Of a stretch of DNA of 64,000 bases, positions 32,814-41,603 are shown in pieces. Below the pieces are notes generated by a model. The model ran no database searches. It was not told the origin of the DNA and saw only the letters and a program-made list of their open reading frames with translations. Made by a program: the position numbers and the translations under genes. Each line of letters begins with the position of its first letter. Positions within the stretch are counted from its first letter, which is position 1. Source of the DNA: Prolixibacteraceae bacterium UBA1413 (GTDB lineage Bacteria; Bacteroidota; Bacteroidia; Bacteroidales; Prolixibacteraceae); NCBI GenBank assembly GCA_002304925.1, contig DBPT01000032.1:69202-133201 (forward strand). The letters run 5' to 3'.

Positions 32814-34697
32814 ATGTTTCCAGCATATGATGTTGTTGTAGTAGGCGGGGGGCATGCCGGGTGTGAAGCGGCAGCGGCGGCTGCAAATCTGGGATCCCGG
32901 ACGTTGCTTGTTACCATGGACATGACCAAATATGCCCAGATGTCCTGCAATCCGGCGATGGGTGGTATTGGCAAGGGTCAGATAATTAGGGAAATAGATG
33001 CGATGGGTGGATATTCTGGAATTATTTCTGATCTTACCTCTATCCAATTTCGCATGTTAAACCGATCTAAAGGTCCGGCGATGTGGAGTCCGCGGGCCCA
33101 GATAGACAGAATGCGGTTTTCAGAAGAATGGAGGAATGTGCTTGAGAATATTCCGAACCTAGAATTGTGGCAGGATACCGTCACTGGGATACTCCTGGAA
33201 AAGGGGAGGGTAAAGGGAATAAAAACACTGCTAGGTGTTGAGATCTTTTCGAAAACGGTGATACTCACCAATGGTACATTTCTGAATGGTTTGATGCATG
33301 TTGGAAGGCGCACGATAGAAGGGGGAAGAATGGGGGAATCTGCTTCCTATCAAATTAGTGATCAGTTGGCTGAAGCTGGTTTTATTACTGGAAGGTTGAA
33401 AACGGGAACTCCGGTAAGGATAGACGGTAGATCAGTTGATTTCAGCGTTTTGAAAGAGCAGGAGGGGGAGAAAGACGGATACAAATTTTCCTATTTACCC
33501 AGTATTAAATCAGGATTGAAACAACGTTCATGCTGGATAACCTATACAAACCTGGAGGTGCATGGGATCCTGGAATCAGGTTTCGATGATTCTCCCATGT
33601 ACAATGGAACGATAAAAAGCACTGGACCCCGTTATTGTCCCAGTATTGAATCAAAGCTTGTGACTTTTTCTGAAAAAAAGTCCCATTTGTTGTTTCTGGA
33701 ACCGGAAGGGGAAACTACCCATGAATATTATCTTAATGGTTTTTCTTCTTCTCTTCCGTGGGATATCCAGTACCAGGCCCTGCAACGGATTGCTGGATTT
33801 GAGAGCGCAAGGATTTACCGACCGGGTTATGCCCTTGAATACGATTATTTTGATCCTACACAGTTATTTCCGACCTTGGAAACAAAGTTGATTGGTAATC
33901 TTTTCTTTGCAGGTCAGATCAACGGCACCACGGGGTATGAAGAGGCGGGGGCTCAGGGTTTGATGGCAGGCATTAATGCGCATCTGAAAGCCTGTGGAAA
34001 TCAGGATGGTTTCGTCTTGGGAAGGGATGAAGCCTACATCGGAGTTTTGATCGATGATCTGATCACAAAGGGTGTGGATGAGCCGTACAGGATGTTTACC
34101 AGTAGGGCGGAATATCGCATTTTACTACGACAGGACAATGCAGATGAAAGGTTGACGAGGAATGCCCATCAATTGGGGTTGGCTTCCGGGGAAAGGTTGG
34201 AACTCCTAGAAAGAAAGATTGGATTACGGGACGAGGTGGTTGGATTTCTAGAAAAATTCAGCATTAAACCACTGTTTATCAGCGGGTTACTTAAAATTAA
34301 AGGGACTTCGCCCCTTAAGCACTCTGTTAAATTGGTCGACGTTTTACTTCGTCCCCAGGTGTCGATATTTGACTTGGTTGAGCACATTGAACCTTTTAGG
34401 AAGTTTATTGAAAAGCTGGATTTTGGCGAACGGTTTCGTGAGATTCTCGAATCGGCTGAAATCAGGGTTAAGTATGAAGGATACATCAATCGGGAAAAGA
34501 CCCTTGCTGATAAGGCGAAGCGGTTGGAAAACCTAGAAATTGAAGGGAAGTTTGATTACACGAAGTTAATTTCGCTGTCTATTGAAGCCCGACAGAAGTT
34601 ATCGACCGTAAAACCCCGGACCATTGGGCAAGCAAGCCGCATTCCTGGGGTATCACCTGCGGACATCAATATTTTATTAATTTTATTGGGACGATAA
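32814..34697 (+). CDS. mnmG: tRNA uridine-5-carboxymethylaminomethyl modification enzyme MnmG (GidA)
   Basis: 627 residues, full length. With MnmE it installs the cmnm5 group on wobble uridine 34. FAD-binding Rossmann motif VVVGGGHAGCEAAAAAANLG (7-26), MSCNPAMGGIGKGQI, RRTIEGGRMGESASY, LKTGTPVRIDGR, NGTTGYEEAGAQGLMAGINA and MFTSRAEYRILLRQDNAD. The helical C-terminal domain ends in IPGVSPADINILLILLGR. gidA-type genes are often near the replication origin. The stop codon overlaps a parS-like palindrome. Confidence 0.98.
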   Translation: MFPAYDVVVVGGGHAGCEAAAAAANLGSRTLLVTMDMTKYAQMSCNPAMGGIGKGQIIREIDAMGGYSGIISDLTSIQFRMLNRSKGPAMWSPRAQIDRMRFSEEWRNVLENIPNLELWQDTVTGILLEKGRVKGIKTLLGVEIFSKTVILTNGTFLNGLMHVGRRTIEGGRMGESASYQISDQLAEAGFITGRLKTGTPVRIDGRSVDFSVLKEQEGEKDGYKFSYLPSIKSGLKQRSCWITYTNLEVHGILESGFDDSPMYNGTIKSTGPRYCPSIESKLVTFSEKKSHLLFLEPEGETTHEYYLNGFSSSLPWDIQYQALQRIAGFESARIYRPGYALEYDYFDPTQLFPTLETKLIGNLFFAGQINGTTGYEEAGAQGLMAGINAHLKACGNQDGFVLGRDEAYIGVLIDDLITKGVDEPYRMFTSRAEYRILLRQDNADERLTRNAHQLGLASGERLELLERKIGLRDEVVGFLEKFSIKPLFISGLLKIKGTSPLKHSVKLVDVLLRPQVSIFDLVEHIEPFRKFIEKLDFGERFREILESAEIRVKYEGYINREKTLADKAKRLENLEIEGKFDYTKLISLSIEARQKLSTVKPRTIGQASRIPGVSPADINILLILLGR

Positions 34698-34698
34698 T

Positions 34699-34714
34699 TG
34701 TTCCACGTGGAACA
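34699..34714. promoter_or_regulatory. parS-like centromere site 1
   Basis: The 16-mer TGTTCCACGTGGAACA is a perfect palindrome, extended to 22 bases by AAT/ATT flanks (34696-34717). It matches the widely conserved chromosomal ParB/Spo0J-binding consensus TGTTNCACGTGAAACA with the symmetric C/G variant familiar from Pseudomonas. It lies between mnmG and apt, starting on the mnmG stop codon. The match is seen directly; function is inferred. Confidence 0.8.
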
Positions 34715-34731
34715 ATTTAAATACAAAAGGC

Positions 34732-35253
34732 ATGGATTTTAAGGCACAGATCAGACAGGTGCCCGGGTTTCCGCAACCCGGCATCAATTTTATCGACATT
34801 ACCACCTTGTTAAAAAATCCCACAGCTTTCAGGAAGGTGGTGGATAACATCGCTGGTTATTTTCAGGGGCGGGGGATAACGAAAGTGGTGTCGCTCGAAT
34901 CGAGGGGATTTATCATCGGGGGGGCCCTGGCCTACCAACTGAAGGCGGGTTTCGTTCCGATCCGCAAAGCCGGAAAACTGCCGGCTGCCACCATTTCTAT
35001 GTCCTATGCGCTGGAATATGGAACAGATATGATCCAGATCCATCAGGATGCCCTGAAAGCCGAAGACGTGGTTCTGATCCATGATGACCTGCTGGCTACG
35101 GGCGGAACAGCCAACGCAGCACTCCAACTGGTAGAGAAATTGCATGTGCGATCCGTATACTTCAGCTTCCTTTGTGACCTGGAATTCATTAAAACCCCAT
35201 TGAAAGAAAAACTGGCGGAGTACAGGCCTCATATCCTGGTAAAATACGAATAG
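34732..35253 (+). CDS. apt: Adenine phosphoribosyltransferase
   Basis: 173 residues. Salvages adenine to AMP using PRPP; cytoplasmic. RQVPGFPQPGINFIDITTLL, LESRGFIIGGALAYQL and the PRPP loop VVLIHDDLLATGGTANA (113-129) are diagnostic. The family usually has VDDLLATGGT; here it is HDDLLATGGT. Lies 34 bases after mnmG and 9 bases before the uvrC start. Confidence 0.97.
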   Translation: MDFKAQIRQVPGFPQPGINFIDITTLLKNPTAFRKVVDNIAGYFQGRGITKVVSLESRGFIIGGALAYQLKAGFVPIRKAGKLPAATISMSYALEYGTDMIQIHQDALKAEDVVLIHDDLLATGGTANAALQLVEKLHVRSVYFSFLCDLEFIKTPLKEKLAEYRPHILVKYE

Positions 35254-35262
35254 GAGCATACT

Positions 35263-37119
35263 TTGGCAAAGACCATTCCCAATAAAAACGCGGATTACCT
35301 GAAAGGGGTGATCTCGCTTTTACCCGATTTGCCCGGAATTTACCAATATTACGACAATACCGGGATGATCATCTATATTGGAAAGGCTAAAAACCTCAAG
35401 AAAAGAGTAGCCTCCTACTTTACCAAAACCCCCGAAAACCGGAAAACAGCCATGCTGGTCCGCAATATTGCCGAAATACGGCATATGGTGGTCGATTCGG
35501 AAGAAGATGCCCTGCTCCTGGAAAACAACCTGATCAAAAAATATCAGCCTCGCTATAACATCCGGCTAAGAGATGACAAAACCTACCCCTGGTTGTGCAT
35601 TAAAAATGAGCGGTATCCCCGGGTAATTAAAACCCGCCAGGTGATTCGGGACGGATCTGAATATTTCGGTCCCTTTACTTCATGGCTCACCGTGAGCACA
35701 CTCATGGAATTCTTCAGAAAACTATACAGGCTGCGAACTTGCAACCATCAACTCACAGAAGCAAATATCAAACGGGAAAAATTCAAATTGTGCCTCGAAT
35801 ATCATATCGGAAATTGCAAAGGTCCATGTGAAAACCTAATATCCCCTGAAGATTATGACAAGGGAATCGCGGAAATCAGAGATATCCTGAAAGGAAATAT
35901 CTCCTCCGTCATCGGGAAGCTGAAGAACCTCATGCGGCAATATGCCGCAGAATTCCGGTATGAGGAAGCACAGATGATCAAGGAACGGATCGCTGCACTT
36001 GAAAAATATCAGAGCAAATCCACGGTGGTGAGCAATCATATCACAGATGTTGATGTTTTTAGCATCGATGCCGATGATCGCTCGGCAGTGGTCAATTATC
36101 TCAAAATCATCAGGGGCGCGATCGTGCAAACCTATTCGCTGGAAATCAAAAAACAACTCGATGAGACGCAGGAAGACCTTTTACTGCAAGCGATTGTCGA
36201 AATAAGACAGAAAATTTACAGCAACGCCCGCAAAATCATTGTCCCGTTTAATATCGACTTTGTCCTGAGAAATGTAAAATTCCAGGTTCCCCGGAAAGGA
36301 GATAAATTAAAATTGCTAGAACTATCACAACGAAATGCCCGGTATTTCAGGCTCGAGAAAGAAAGACAAGCTTCCGGCTCACAACCGCTCCGGCATTATG
36401 AAAGGATCTTGGCACGATTGAAACAGGACCTCCGAATGAAGGATCTTCCGGTAAGAATTGAATGTTTTGACAACAGCAACCTGCAGGGGTCATTCCCTGT
36501 GGCGGCTTGCGTGGTTTTTATCAACGGGAAACCGGCAAAACGCGAATACCGCCATTTTAATGTAAAAAATGTGAAAGGCCCCGATGACTTTGCTTCCATG
36601 GAAGAGATCATATCGCGCCGCTATCGGAGACAATTGGATGAAAACCAACCCCTCCCGCAATTGATCGTCATCGACGGGGGCAAAGGGCAACTCTCGGCTG
36701 CCACCTCGGCCCTTGAAAAACTCGGTTTGCGGGGAGATATCACCATCATCGGAATCGCCAAAAGACTCGAAGAGATCTATTTCCCGGGAGACCAGATTCC
36801 CCTCTATCTCGATAAAAAGTCAGAATCCCTCAAACTGATTCAGCAACTTCGCGACGAAGCCCACCGGTTTGGTATTACATTTCATCGGCAAAAAAGATCA
36901 TCGGGTTTCCTGGTTTCCGAACTGGACGAGATTGCAGGGATCGGACCCGTCACCTCCCGGAAACTGTTGACCAAATTCAAATCGGTCAAGAATTTACGCC
37001 AATGCTCCTTCGAGGAGCTCTGTGCAGAAACAGGTGCCGTTAAAGCCCGGCTGATCTTGCAACATTTCAGCAACAACCCGGAAACAGGGCCGGAAGAGGA
37101 AACAAATTTGAACGATTAA
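35263..37119 (+). CDS. uvrC: UvrABC system protein C (excinuclease subunit)
   Basis: 618 residues. Makes both incisions flanking a DNA lesion during nucleotide excision repair. GIY-YIG nuclease domain (about 18-95: LPGIYQYYDNTGMIIYIGKA), cysteine-rich segment (CLEYHIGNCKGPCE), UVR motif (about 205-240), RNase H-like second nuclease domain (IECFDNSNLQGSFPVAACVV, HFNVKNVKGPDDFASMEEII), and C-terminal helix-hairpin-helix pair (IAGIGPVTSRKLL). The start is TTG at 35263: an in-frame stop at 35251 precludes anything earlier, and the first ATG would remove the first part of the GIY-YIG domain. Confidence 0.97.
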   Translation: MAKTIPNKNADYLKGVISLLPDLPGIYQYYDNTGMIIYIGKAKNLKKRVASYFTKTPENRKTAMLVRNIAEIRHMVVDSEEDALLLENNLIKKYQPRYNIRLRDDKTYPWLCIKNERYPRVIKTRQVIRDGSEYFGPFTSWLTVSTLMEFFRKLYRLRTCNHQLTEANIKREKFKLCLEYHIGNCKGPCENLISPEDYDKGIAEIRDILKGNISSVIGKLKNLMRQYAAEFRYEEAQMIKERIAALEKYQSKSTVVSNHITDVDVFSIDADDRSAVVNYLKIIRGAIVQTYSLEIKKQLDETQEDLLLQAIVEIRQKIYSNARKIIVPFNIDFVLRNVKFQVPRKGDKLKLLELSQRNARYFRLEKERQASGSQPLRHYERILARLKQDLRMKDLPVRIECFDNSNLQGSFPVAACVVFINGKPAKREYRHFNVKNVKGPDDFASMEEIISRRYRRQLDENQPLPQLIVIDGGKGQLSAATSALEKLGLRGDITIIGIAKRLEEIYFPGDQIPLYLDKKSESLKLIQQLRDEAHRFGITFHRQKRSSGFLVSELDEIAGIGPVTSRKLLTKFKSVKNLRQCSFEELCAETGAVKARLILQHFSNNPETGPEEETNLND

Positions 37120-37260
37120 TGTTTCCAATAGGTTTATAATCAGGATAATAACCTTTTGTTTAACAAAATGTATGGCCGGAGAATGCCTGGTCTGAAACGG
37201 TCAGCCTCCAGGGTTCAATCAAAGCGGCAGAAAAAGGTTTATAACAAATGGCGTCCCGAT

Positions 37261-37276
37261 TTTTCCACGTGGAACA
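37261..37276. promoter_or_regulatory. parS-like centromere site 2
   Basis: TTTTCCACGTGGAACA differs from site 1 at one position (second base T instead of G). It lies in the spacer between the convergent uvrC and rsgA genes, 2.56 kb from site 1. Being in a transcription end zone and still conserving the 14-base core, it is likely another ParB-binding site. Confidence 0.7.
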
Positions 37277-37279
37277 TTT

Positions 37280-38257
37280 TCAGTAAGCCGGCCGGTATTT
37301 CTGGTCACTTTCGAGGAGTCCGAGATAACTGACAAACCGCGAAACGGCGATATCCCCTTTTTCAACTGCACTTTTGACAGCGCAGCCGGGTTCATGAGTA
37401 TGCGAGCAGTTGTTATACTGACATTCCGATGAAGTCTGAAAGATTTCCCTGAAGTAATGGGAGATTTCCCAGGCTTCCATTTCAAGCATGCCAAAGGCTT
37501 TAATCCCGGGGGTATCGATAATGTAACCGCCGAACCAGAGTTCATGGAGTTCTGAAAAAGTGGTGGTATGTTTTCCCCTTTCATGATAATCTGAAATTTC
37601 GCGTGTTTTCAGTTCAAGCCCTGGCTGTAGTTTGTTGATCAGGGTTGATTTTCCCACACCGCTGTGTCCGTTGAAAACGCTGATTTTCTCTGTCATGTAT
37701 TTCTGAAGTTCATCCAGTCCAGCCCCAGTGGTTGCCGAGGTATGAAGGCAGGTGTACCCGATTTTCCGGTAGATGCGGGACAGCTCTTCAAGTTGTTTGT
37801 TTTGTTCCTGGTCATACAGGTCGGTTTTATTAAAGACCAGGATTACAGGGATTCTGTATGCTTCGGCCGATGCCAGGAAGCGGTCGGTGAAAGTGGTGGT
37901 AGTGACCGGGTAGGCGATGGTGATGATCAGGAAAGCCTGGTCTATGTTAGCGGCGATGATGTGCGCCTGGCGGGAGAGGTTCTGGGATCTGCGGATGATG
38001 TAGTTTTTCCGTTCATGAACCCTGTAGATCAGTCCGAGCGGAATTGGCCGGTCGCTGCTCTCTTTTTCCAGAAATTCAAAATCGACATAATCCCCTACAG
38101 CAACGGGGCTCGTTGTTTTTAATCCCTTGATTCTGAGGTTGCCCTTGATTTTGCATTCATATTTCAGGCCGTTATCATCTTTAACGGTGAACCAGCTGCC
38201 GGTTGATTTTATGACGATTCCCCTTTTCAATCGGGAGGGATTATTCATTCCAGTCAA
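37280..38257 (-). CDS. rsgA: Ribosome small subunit biogenesis GTPase RsgA
   Basis: 325 residues. Circularly permuted GTPase acting late in 30S assembly. N-terminal OB fold (about 10-90), then G4 NKTDLYD, G5 TSATTG, G1 GHSGVGKST, switch region GKHTTTFSELHEL, G3 DTPGIKAFG in the permuted order, and a C-terminal zinc knuckle (CQYNNCSHTHEPGC). The start may be at 38257 or at the ATG at 38248 (MNNPSRLKRG). The 5' end overlaps the end of tdh by 8-17 bases, so the two are co-transcribed. Confidence 0.96.
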   Translation of the reverse strand: MTGMNNPSRLKRGIVIKSTGSWFTVKDDNGLKYECKIKGNLRIKGLKTTSPVAVGDYVDFEFLEKESSDRPIPLGLIYRVHERKNYIIRRSQNLSRQAHIIAANIDQAFLIITIAYPVTTTTFTDRFLASAEAYRIPVILVFNKTDLYDQEQNKQLEELSRIYRKIGYTCLHTSATTGAGLDELQKYMTEKISVFNGHSGVGKSTLINKLQPGLELKTREISDYHERGKHTTTFSELHELWFGGYIIDTPGIKAFGMLEMEAWEISHYFREIFQTSSECQYNNCSHTHEPGCAVKSAVEKGDIAVSRFVSYLGLLESDQKYRPAY

Positions 38258-39272
38258 GGATGATTTTTCCGCTGTTTCCTGATTCCATGATATCGAAGGC
38301 TTCCTGGAATCTTTCGGCTGGGAACCGGTGGGTGATCACCTCTGATATGTCAAGGCCGGTAAGAAGCATCATCTCCATCTGGTACCAGGTTTCATACATC
38401 TCTCTTCCATAGATACCTTTAAGGGTCAAACCCTTGAATATCACTTTACTCCAGTTGATTTGGGTGGATGATGGAAGGAGTCCGAGAAGGCTTATTTTTC
38501 CGCCGTTGTACATATTATTCACCATATCGTTGAAAGCAACAGGAGAACCGGAACATTCCAGTCCAACATCAAATCCGCCCACCATATGAAGGTTGGTCAT
38601 TTTTTCGCGGAGGTTTTCCCGGGTAGGATCAAGGACCAGGGTGGCTCCCATTTTCATAGCCAGGTTGCGTCGGTATGGGCTGAGGTCGGTTCCTACGATA
38701 TTTCGGGCGCCTGCGAATTTGCAGATGGCGGCGGCCATGGCGCCGATGGGGCCTCCGATACCTGTGATCAGCACATCTTCACCGAGCAGCGGAAATGAAA
38801 GGGCGGTATGGGTAGCATTCCCCATAGGATCGAGAATGGACAGGATTTCATCTGGAATCCGGGCATCGATGTGGAGTACATTTTTTGACGGAACTGCCAG
38901 ATATTCTGCAAATCCCCCGTCCCGGCTGACACCGATTCCGATCGTATTGTCGCAGATATGTTGCCTTCCCCGGCGGCAATTCCTGCAGTATCCACAGGAG
39001 ATATGCCCTTCAACGGTCACCCGGTCGCCCTTCTTCACATTGTCTACCTCCGCTCCGGTTTCCACGACGTATCCCATGTATTCATGTCCGATGATCAGCG
39101 GGGTCCTGATGGTCTGCTGTGCCCATTCATCCCATTTGTAAATATGTAAATCAGTACCACAAATAGCTGATTTACTTACTTTTATAAGAACATCATTGGG
39201 GCCGGGCACCGGTATTGGAACTTCTTCCATCCAGATGCCTTTTTCTGGTTTGCTTTTAACCAACGCTTTCAT
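38241..39272 (-). CDS. tdh: L-threonine 3-dehydrogenase
   Basis: 343 residues, zinc-dependent medium-chain dehydrogenase. Oxidises L-threonine with NAD+ to 2-amino-3-ketobutyrate, the first step of threonine breakdown to glycine and acetyl-CoA. Catalytic zinc ligands C38, H63 and E64 (SAICGTDLHIYKW, IIGHEYMGYV), structural zinc C93/C96/C99/C107, NAD-binding GIGGPIGAMAA, and C-terminal GREMYETWYQMEMMLLTGLD, specific to Tdh. The start at 39272 (MKALVKSKPEKGIWMEEVP) is preferred over a 14-residue-longer form. The partner kbl gene is not in the window. Confidence 0.95.
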   Translation of the reverse strand: MKALVKSKPEKGIWMEEVPIPVPGPNDVLIKVSKSAICGTDLHIYKWDEWAQQTIRTPLIIGHEYMGYVVETGAEVDNVKKGDRVTVEGHISCGYCRNCRRGRQHICDNTIGIGVSRDGGFAEYLAVPSKNVLHIDARIPDEILSILDPMGNATHTALSFPLLGEDVLITGIGGPIGAMAAAICKFAGARNIVGTDLSPYRRNLAMKMGATLVLDPTRENLREKMTNLHMVGGFDVGLECSGSPVAFNDMVNNMYNGGKISLLGLLPSSTQINWSKVIFKGLTLKGIYGREMYETWYQMEMMLLTGLDISEVITHRFPAERFQEAFDIMESGNSGKIILDWNE

Positions 39273-39326
39273 TCGGGTACTTTTTTCAGGAATATGGTTT
39301 ACTAAAAATAGCAAAAAAATTTGACT

Positions 39327-40562
39327 TTACTCACGGGCCGAAGGATTCAGCTGCAACTTCTTCCGGGAGAGGTAGCTGACAGGAATCCAGGCAGCGATGA
39401 ACCCGATGGTCAAAACCACGGTAAAGATCAGGATCAGGTCCTGAAATTGAATATCAACGGGATAAGCAGAAATGACAAAGGATCCTTCACCGGGAAGCCT
39501 GATAAGTCCGAAACGGATCTGCACCAGGCAAACGGCAATTCCCAGCAATATGCCGGCAAGGGTGCCCACCAGGGAAATCATCCAGCCTTCAAGCAGAAAA
39601 ATCCTTTTGATAAGAGGGTCGGAGGCCCCCATACTGCGCAGAATCGTGATGTCTTCCGTTTTGTCAATGATCAGCATGGAAAGGCTGCCGAGAATGTTGA
39701 AGGAAGCAATGACCAGGATGAATGCCAGGATCAGGTAAGTTGCCCATTTTTCCGTTTTCATGGTTTTGTACAGGGCGTCATGTTGCTGGTATTTATTCTT
39801 CACGAGGAATTGTCCGTCTGATTTTTCCAGAATTTCCCTTCGCACCTTTTTTTCAGGCACTCCATTGGCAAGTCTGATCTCCAGGGCGCTGACATGGTTT
39901 CCCGTTTCAAAAAGGGAGGCTGCGAACGAAAGGGGAACAAACACCGTGGTGGCGTCGACTTCTTCGAGGAGGGCAAAAATTCCGGCAGGGAAAGCAAGTG
40001 CTTCATTTAATGCTTTTTCAGGTGAGAAGGAGGCACGCAACCCTTTCCGGGGAACATAAAACCGGATGGGTTCGTTGAAATTGAGGCTTATTCCCAGATA
40101 GGAAGCCACACCCTGTCCTGCGACAACAAGACTTTCACCGCCTGCTTCAAGACGGAAACCGCCGGCGACAATCAGAGAGTCGATCCCGGTGATTTCACTG
40201 AAATTCTGCGATACCCCCTTCATGGAGGCAATGAATTGCCTCCCCTCATAGGTCAGCAGGGCATTCCCTTCAATCACCCGGGCATAGCTTGCAACTCCCG
40301 GAATGTCATCCAGAACGCCGCTGGCAAGCGAGTCGGGATCGAAAAATTTCCCCTGGGCAGGTACCATTTTCAAGTCGGGATCCAGGATGCTGAAGTAAGA
40401 CTTGATTAATCCGTCGAATCCGTTGAAAACCGACAATACAACCACCAGAGCAAATGTCCCGACACAAATCCCCGTGGCAGCAATTCCCGAGATGATGTTG
40501 ATGATATGCTGTTTCTTACCGGAAATCAAATACCGCTTGGCTATGAAAAAAGGCAAATTCAA
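39327..40562 (-). CDS. ABC transporter permease, LolC/LolE-like (FtsX superfamily)
   Basis: 411 residues. Starts MNLPFFIAKRYLISGKKQHI, the standard start of lipoprotein-releasing permeases. One transmembrane helix at about 20-45, a large periplasmic MacB-like domain (about 50-260), then three helices near 270-295, 315-340 and 375-398. Likely extracts lipoproteins from the inner membrane together with a LolD-type ATPase encoded elsewhere. It lies 29 bases downstream of rbfA on the same strand; rbfA next to this permease is an order I recall from other Bacteroidota. Confidence 0.88.
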   Translation of the reverse strand: MNLPFFIAKRYLISGKKQHIINIISGIAATGICVGTFALVVVLSVFNGFDGLIKSYFSILDPDLKMVPAQGKFFDPDSLASGVLDDIPGVASYARVIEGNALLTYEGRQFIASMKGVSQNFSEITGIDSLIVAGGFRLEAGGESLVVAGQGVASYLGISLNFNEPIRFYVPRKGLRASFSPEKALNEALAFPAGIFALLEEVDATTVFVPLSFAASLFETGNHVSALEIRLANGVPEKKVRREILEKSDGQFLVKNKYQQHDALYKTMKTEKWATYLILAFILVIASFNILGSLSMLIIDKTEDITILRSMGASDPLIKRIFLLEGWMISLVGTLAGILLGIAVCLVQIRFGLIRLPGEGSFVISAYPVDIQFQDLILIFTVVLTIGFIAAWIPVSYLSRKKLQLNPSARE

Positions 40563-40591
40563 GGGCGCTCTGTATTTTTGCCGGCCGGGGA

Positions 40592-40936
40592 TTATTTCTC
40601 CAGCAACCGGTCGATATTTTCCAGATAATTAAAACTGTCGTCAATAAAAAATTCCAGGTTCGGAATAATACGTAGTTGCTTTGCTACTTTGTTTCCTAAC
40701 AAACCCCGGATATTTTTGGTTATATGTTTTATATGGTTCATTGTGTCATTCGCCTTTTCGGGCGGATAGATACTCAGGTAACATCGTGCCAGCGACAGGT
40801 CGCTAGTAATCCGGACAACCGTGACGCTGATAAGGAGGTTGTTGAATTCCGATTTCAGTTCCCTGAGGAATAATCCGGCCATCTCCTTTTGGATAAGCCG
40901 GGCTATTTTATTCTGTCGTGTGGTGAATTGTTCCAT
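40592..40936 (-). CDS. rbfA: Ribosome-binding factor A
   Basis: 114 residues, single KH-like fold. Assists 16S rRNA 5' end processing and cold adaptation. Characteristic RQNKIARLIQKEMAGLFLRE, ISVTVVRITSDLSLARCYLS and AKQLRIIPNLEFFIDDSFNY. Preceded by TACTTTTG at 40963-40956 (minus strand), a good -7 element about 20 bases before the start. Confidence 0.95.
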   Translation of the reverse strand: MEQFTTRQNKIARLIQKEMAGLFLRELKSEFNNLLISVTVVRITSDLSLARCYLSIYPPEKANDTMNHIKHITKNIRGLLGNKVAKQLRIIPNLEFFIDDSFNYLENIDRLLEK

Positions 40937-40955
40937 AGTACGTACTTATAATTTC

Positions 40956-40963
40956 CAAAAGTA
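40956..40963 (-). promoter_or_regulatory. Candidate -7 element of rbfA
   Basis: TACTTTTG matches TAnnTTTG on the minus strand. The spacing to the start codon suits a short leader. A TG dinucleotide, but no full TTG, lies at the -33 position. Confidence 0.4.
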
Positions 40964-41063
40964 CATTTTTTTAGCTGAAGTCAGGGTAAAAAAGAGAGGT
41001 GGCTTCGGTAACCGGGAATCACATTTATTCCGTATTTTAGGAAATCGTTTCAGGAGTTTGAAT

Positions 41064-41564
41064 ATGCGTACAATTAAAATCGAGGACAGGAGTGAGATGG
41101 AAACGATCATTCGTTCCTGCAAGACCTGTTACCTTGCCATGTGTAAGGGTGAGCAGCCCTATGTGCTGCCTATGAATTTTGCCCTTGACGGGGATTCTGT
41201 TCTGTTACATTCCGCGCAGTCGGGGCGGATGTGGGATACTTTGAAGAAGAATCCGAAGGTATGTCTGAACTGGACCCTTGGGGAGGAACTGGCATGGCAG
41301 GATGCCCATATTGGCTGCAGTTACCGGGTCAAGTCGCAATCGGTTCTGGTGGAAGGGATTGCGGAATTTGTAGAGAATTCAGATGAAAAAGAGGAGTGCA
41401 TGGGAAAAATAATGGCCCAATACAGCTCGCGTTCTTTTAAATTCAACGCTCCGTCCATTTTCAATGTAGGGGTTATCAGGGTTCGTATCCTGAAAATCAG
41501 TGCCCGCAGGTTTGGTGCCAGGGCGGAGACACCCTGGAAAAAGAGAGGGGAGGATCATGCGTAA
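41064..41564 (+). CDS. Pyridoxamine 5'-phosphate oxidase-family flavoprotein (NimA-like)
   Basis: 166 residues, split-barrel FMN-binding fold. MRTIKIEDRSEMETIIRSCK, YLAMCKGEQPYVLPMNFALD and SVLLHSAQSGRMWDTLKKNP match the group that includes 5-nitroimidazole reductases (NimA) and many uncharacterised proteins. Start set at 41064; a longer frame crosses the rbfA promoter. Substrate unknown. It precedes the epimerase gene by about 40 bases. Confidence 0.85.
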   Translation: MRTIKIEDRSEMETIIRSCKTCYLAMCKGEQPYVLPMNFALDGDSVLLHSAQSGRMWDTLKKNPKVCLNWTLGEELAWQDAHIGCSYRVKSQSVLVEGIAEFVENSDEKEECMGKIMAQYSSRSFKFNAPSIFNVGVIRVRILKISARRFGARAETPWKKRGEDHA

Positions 41565-41603
41565 CGTGGAGATCAGGAAACAGCCACCTTATTGAATCAT
41601 TCT

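Noticed and set aside
37120..37165. Terminator of uvrC
   Set aside because: GGTTTATAATC/ATAATAACC followed by TTTTG can form only a weak, bulged AT-rich stem. A terminator is possible but not supported enough to list.
37160..37240. Another copy of the dispersed repeat after uvrC
   Set aside because: An 11-base match (ATGCCTGGTCT) to the tail module and a loose GATTGAA match were found, too little to claim a copy.
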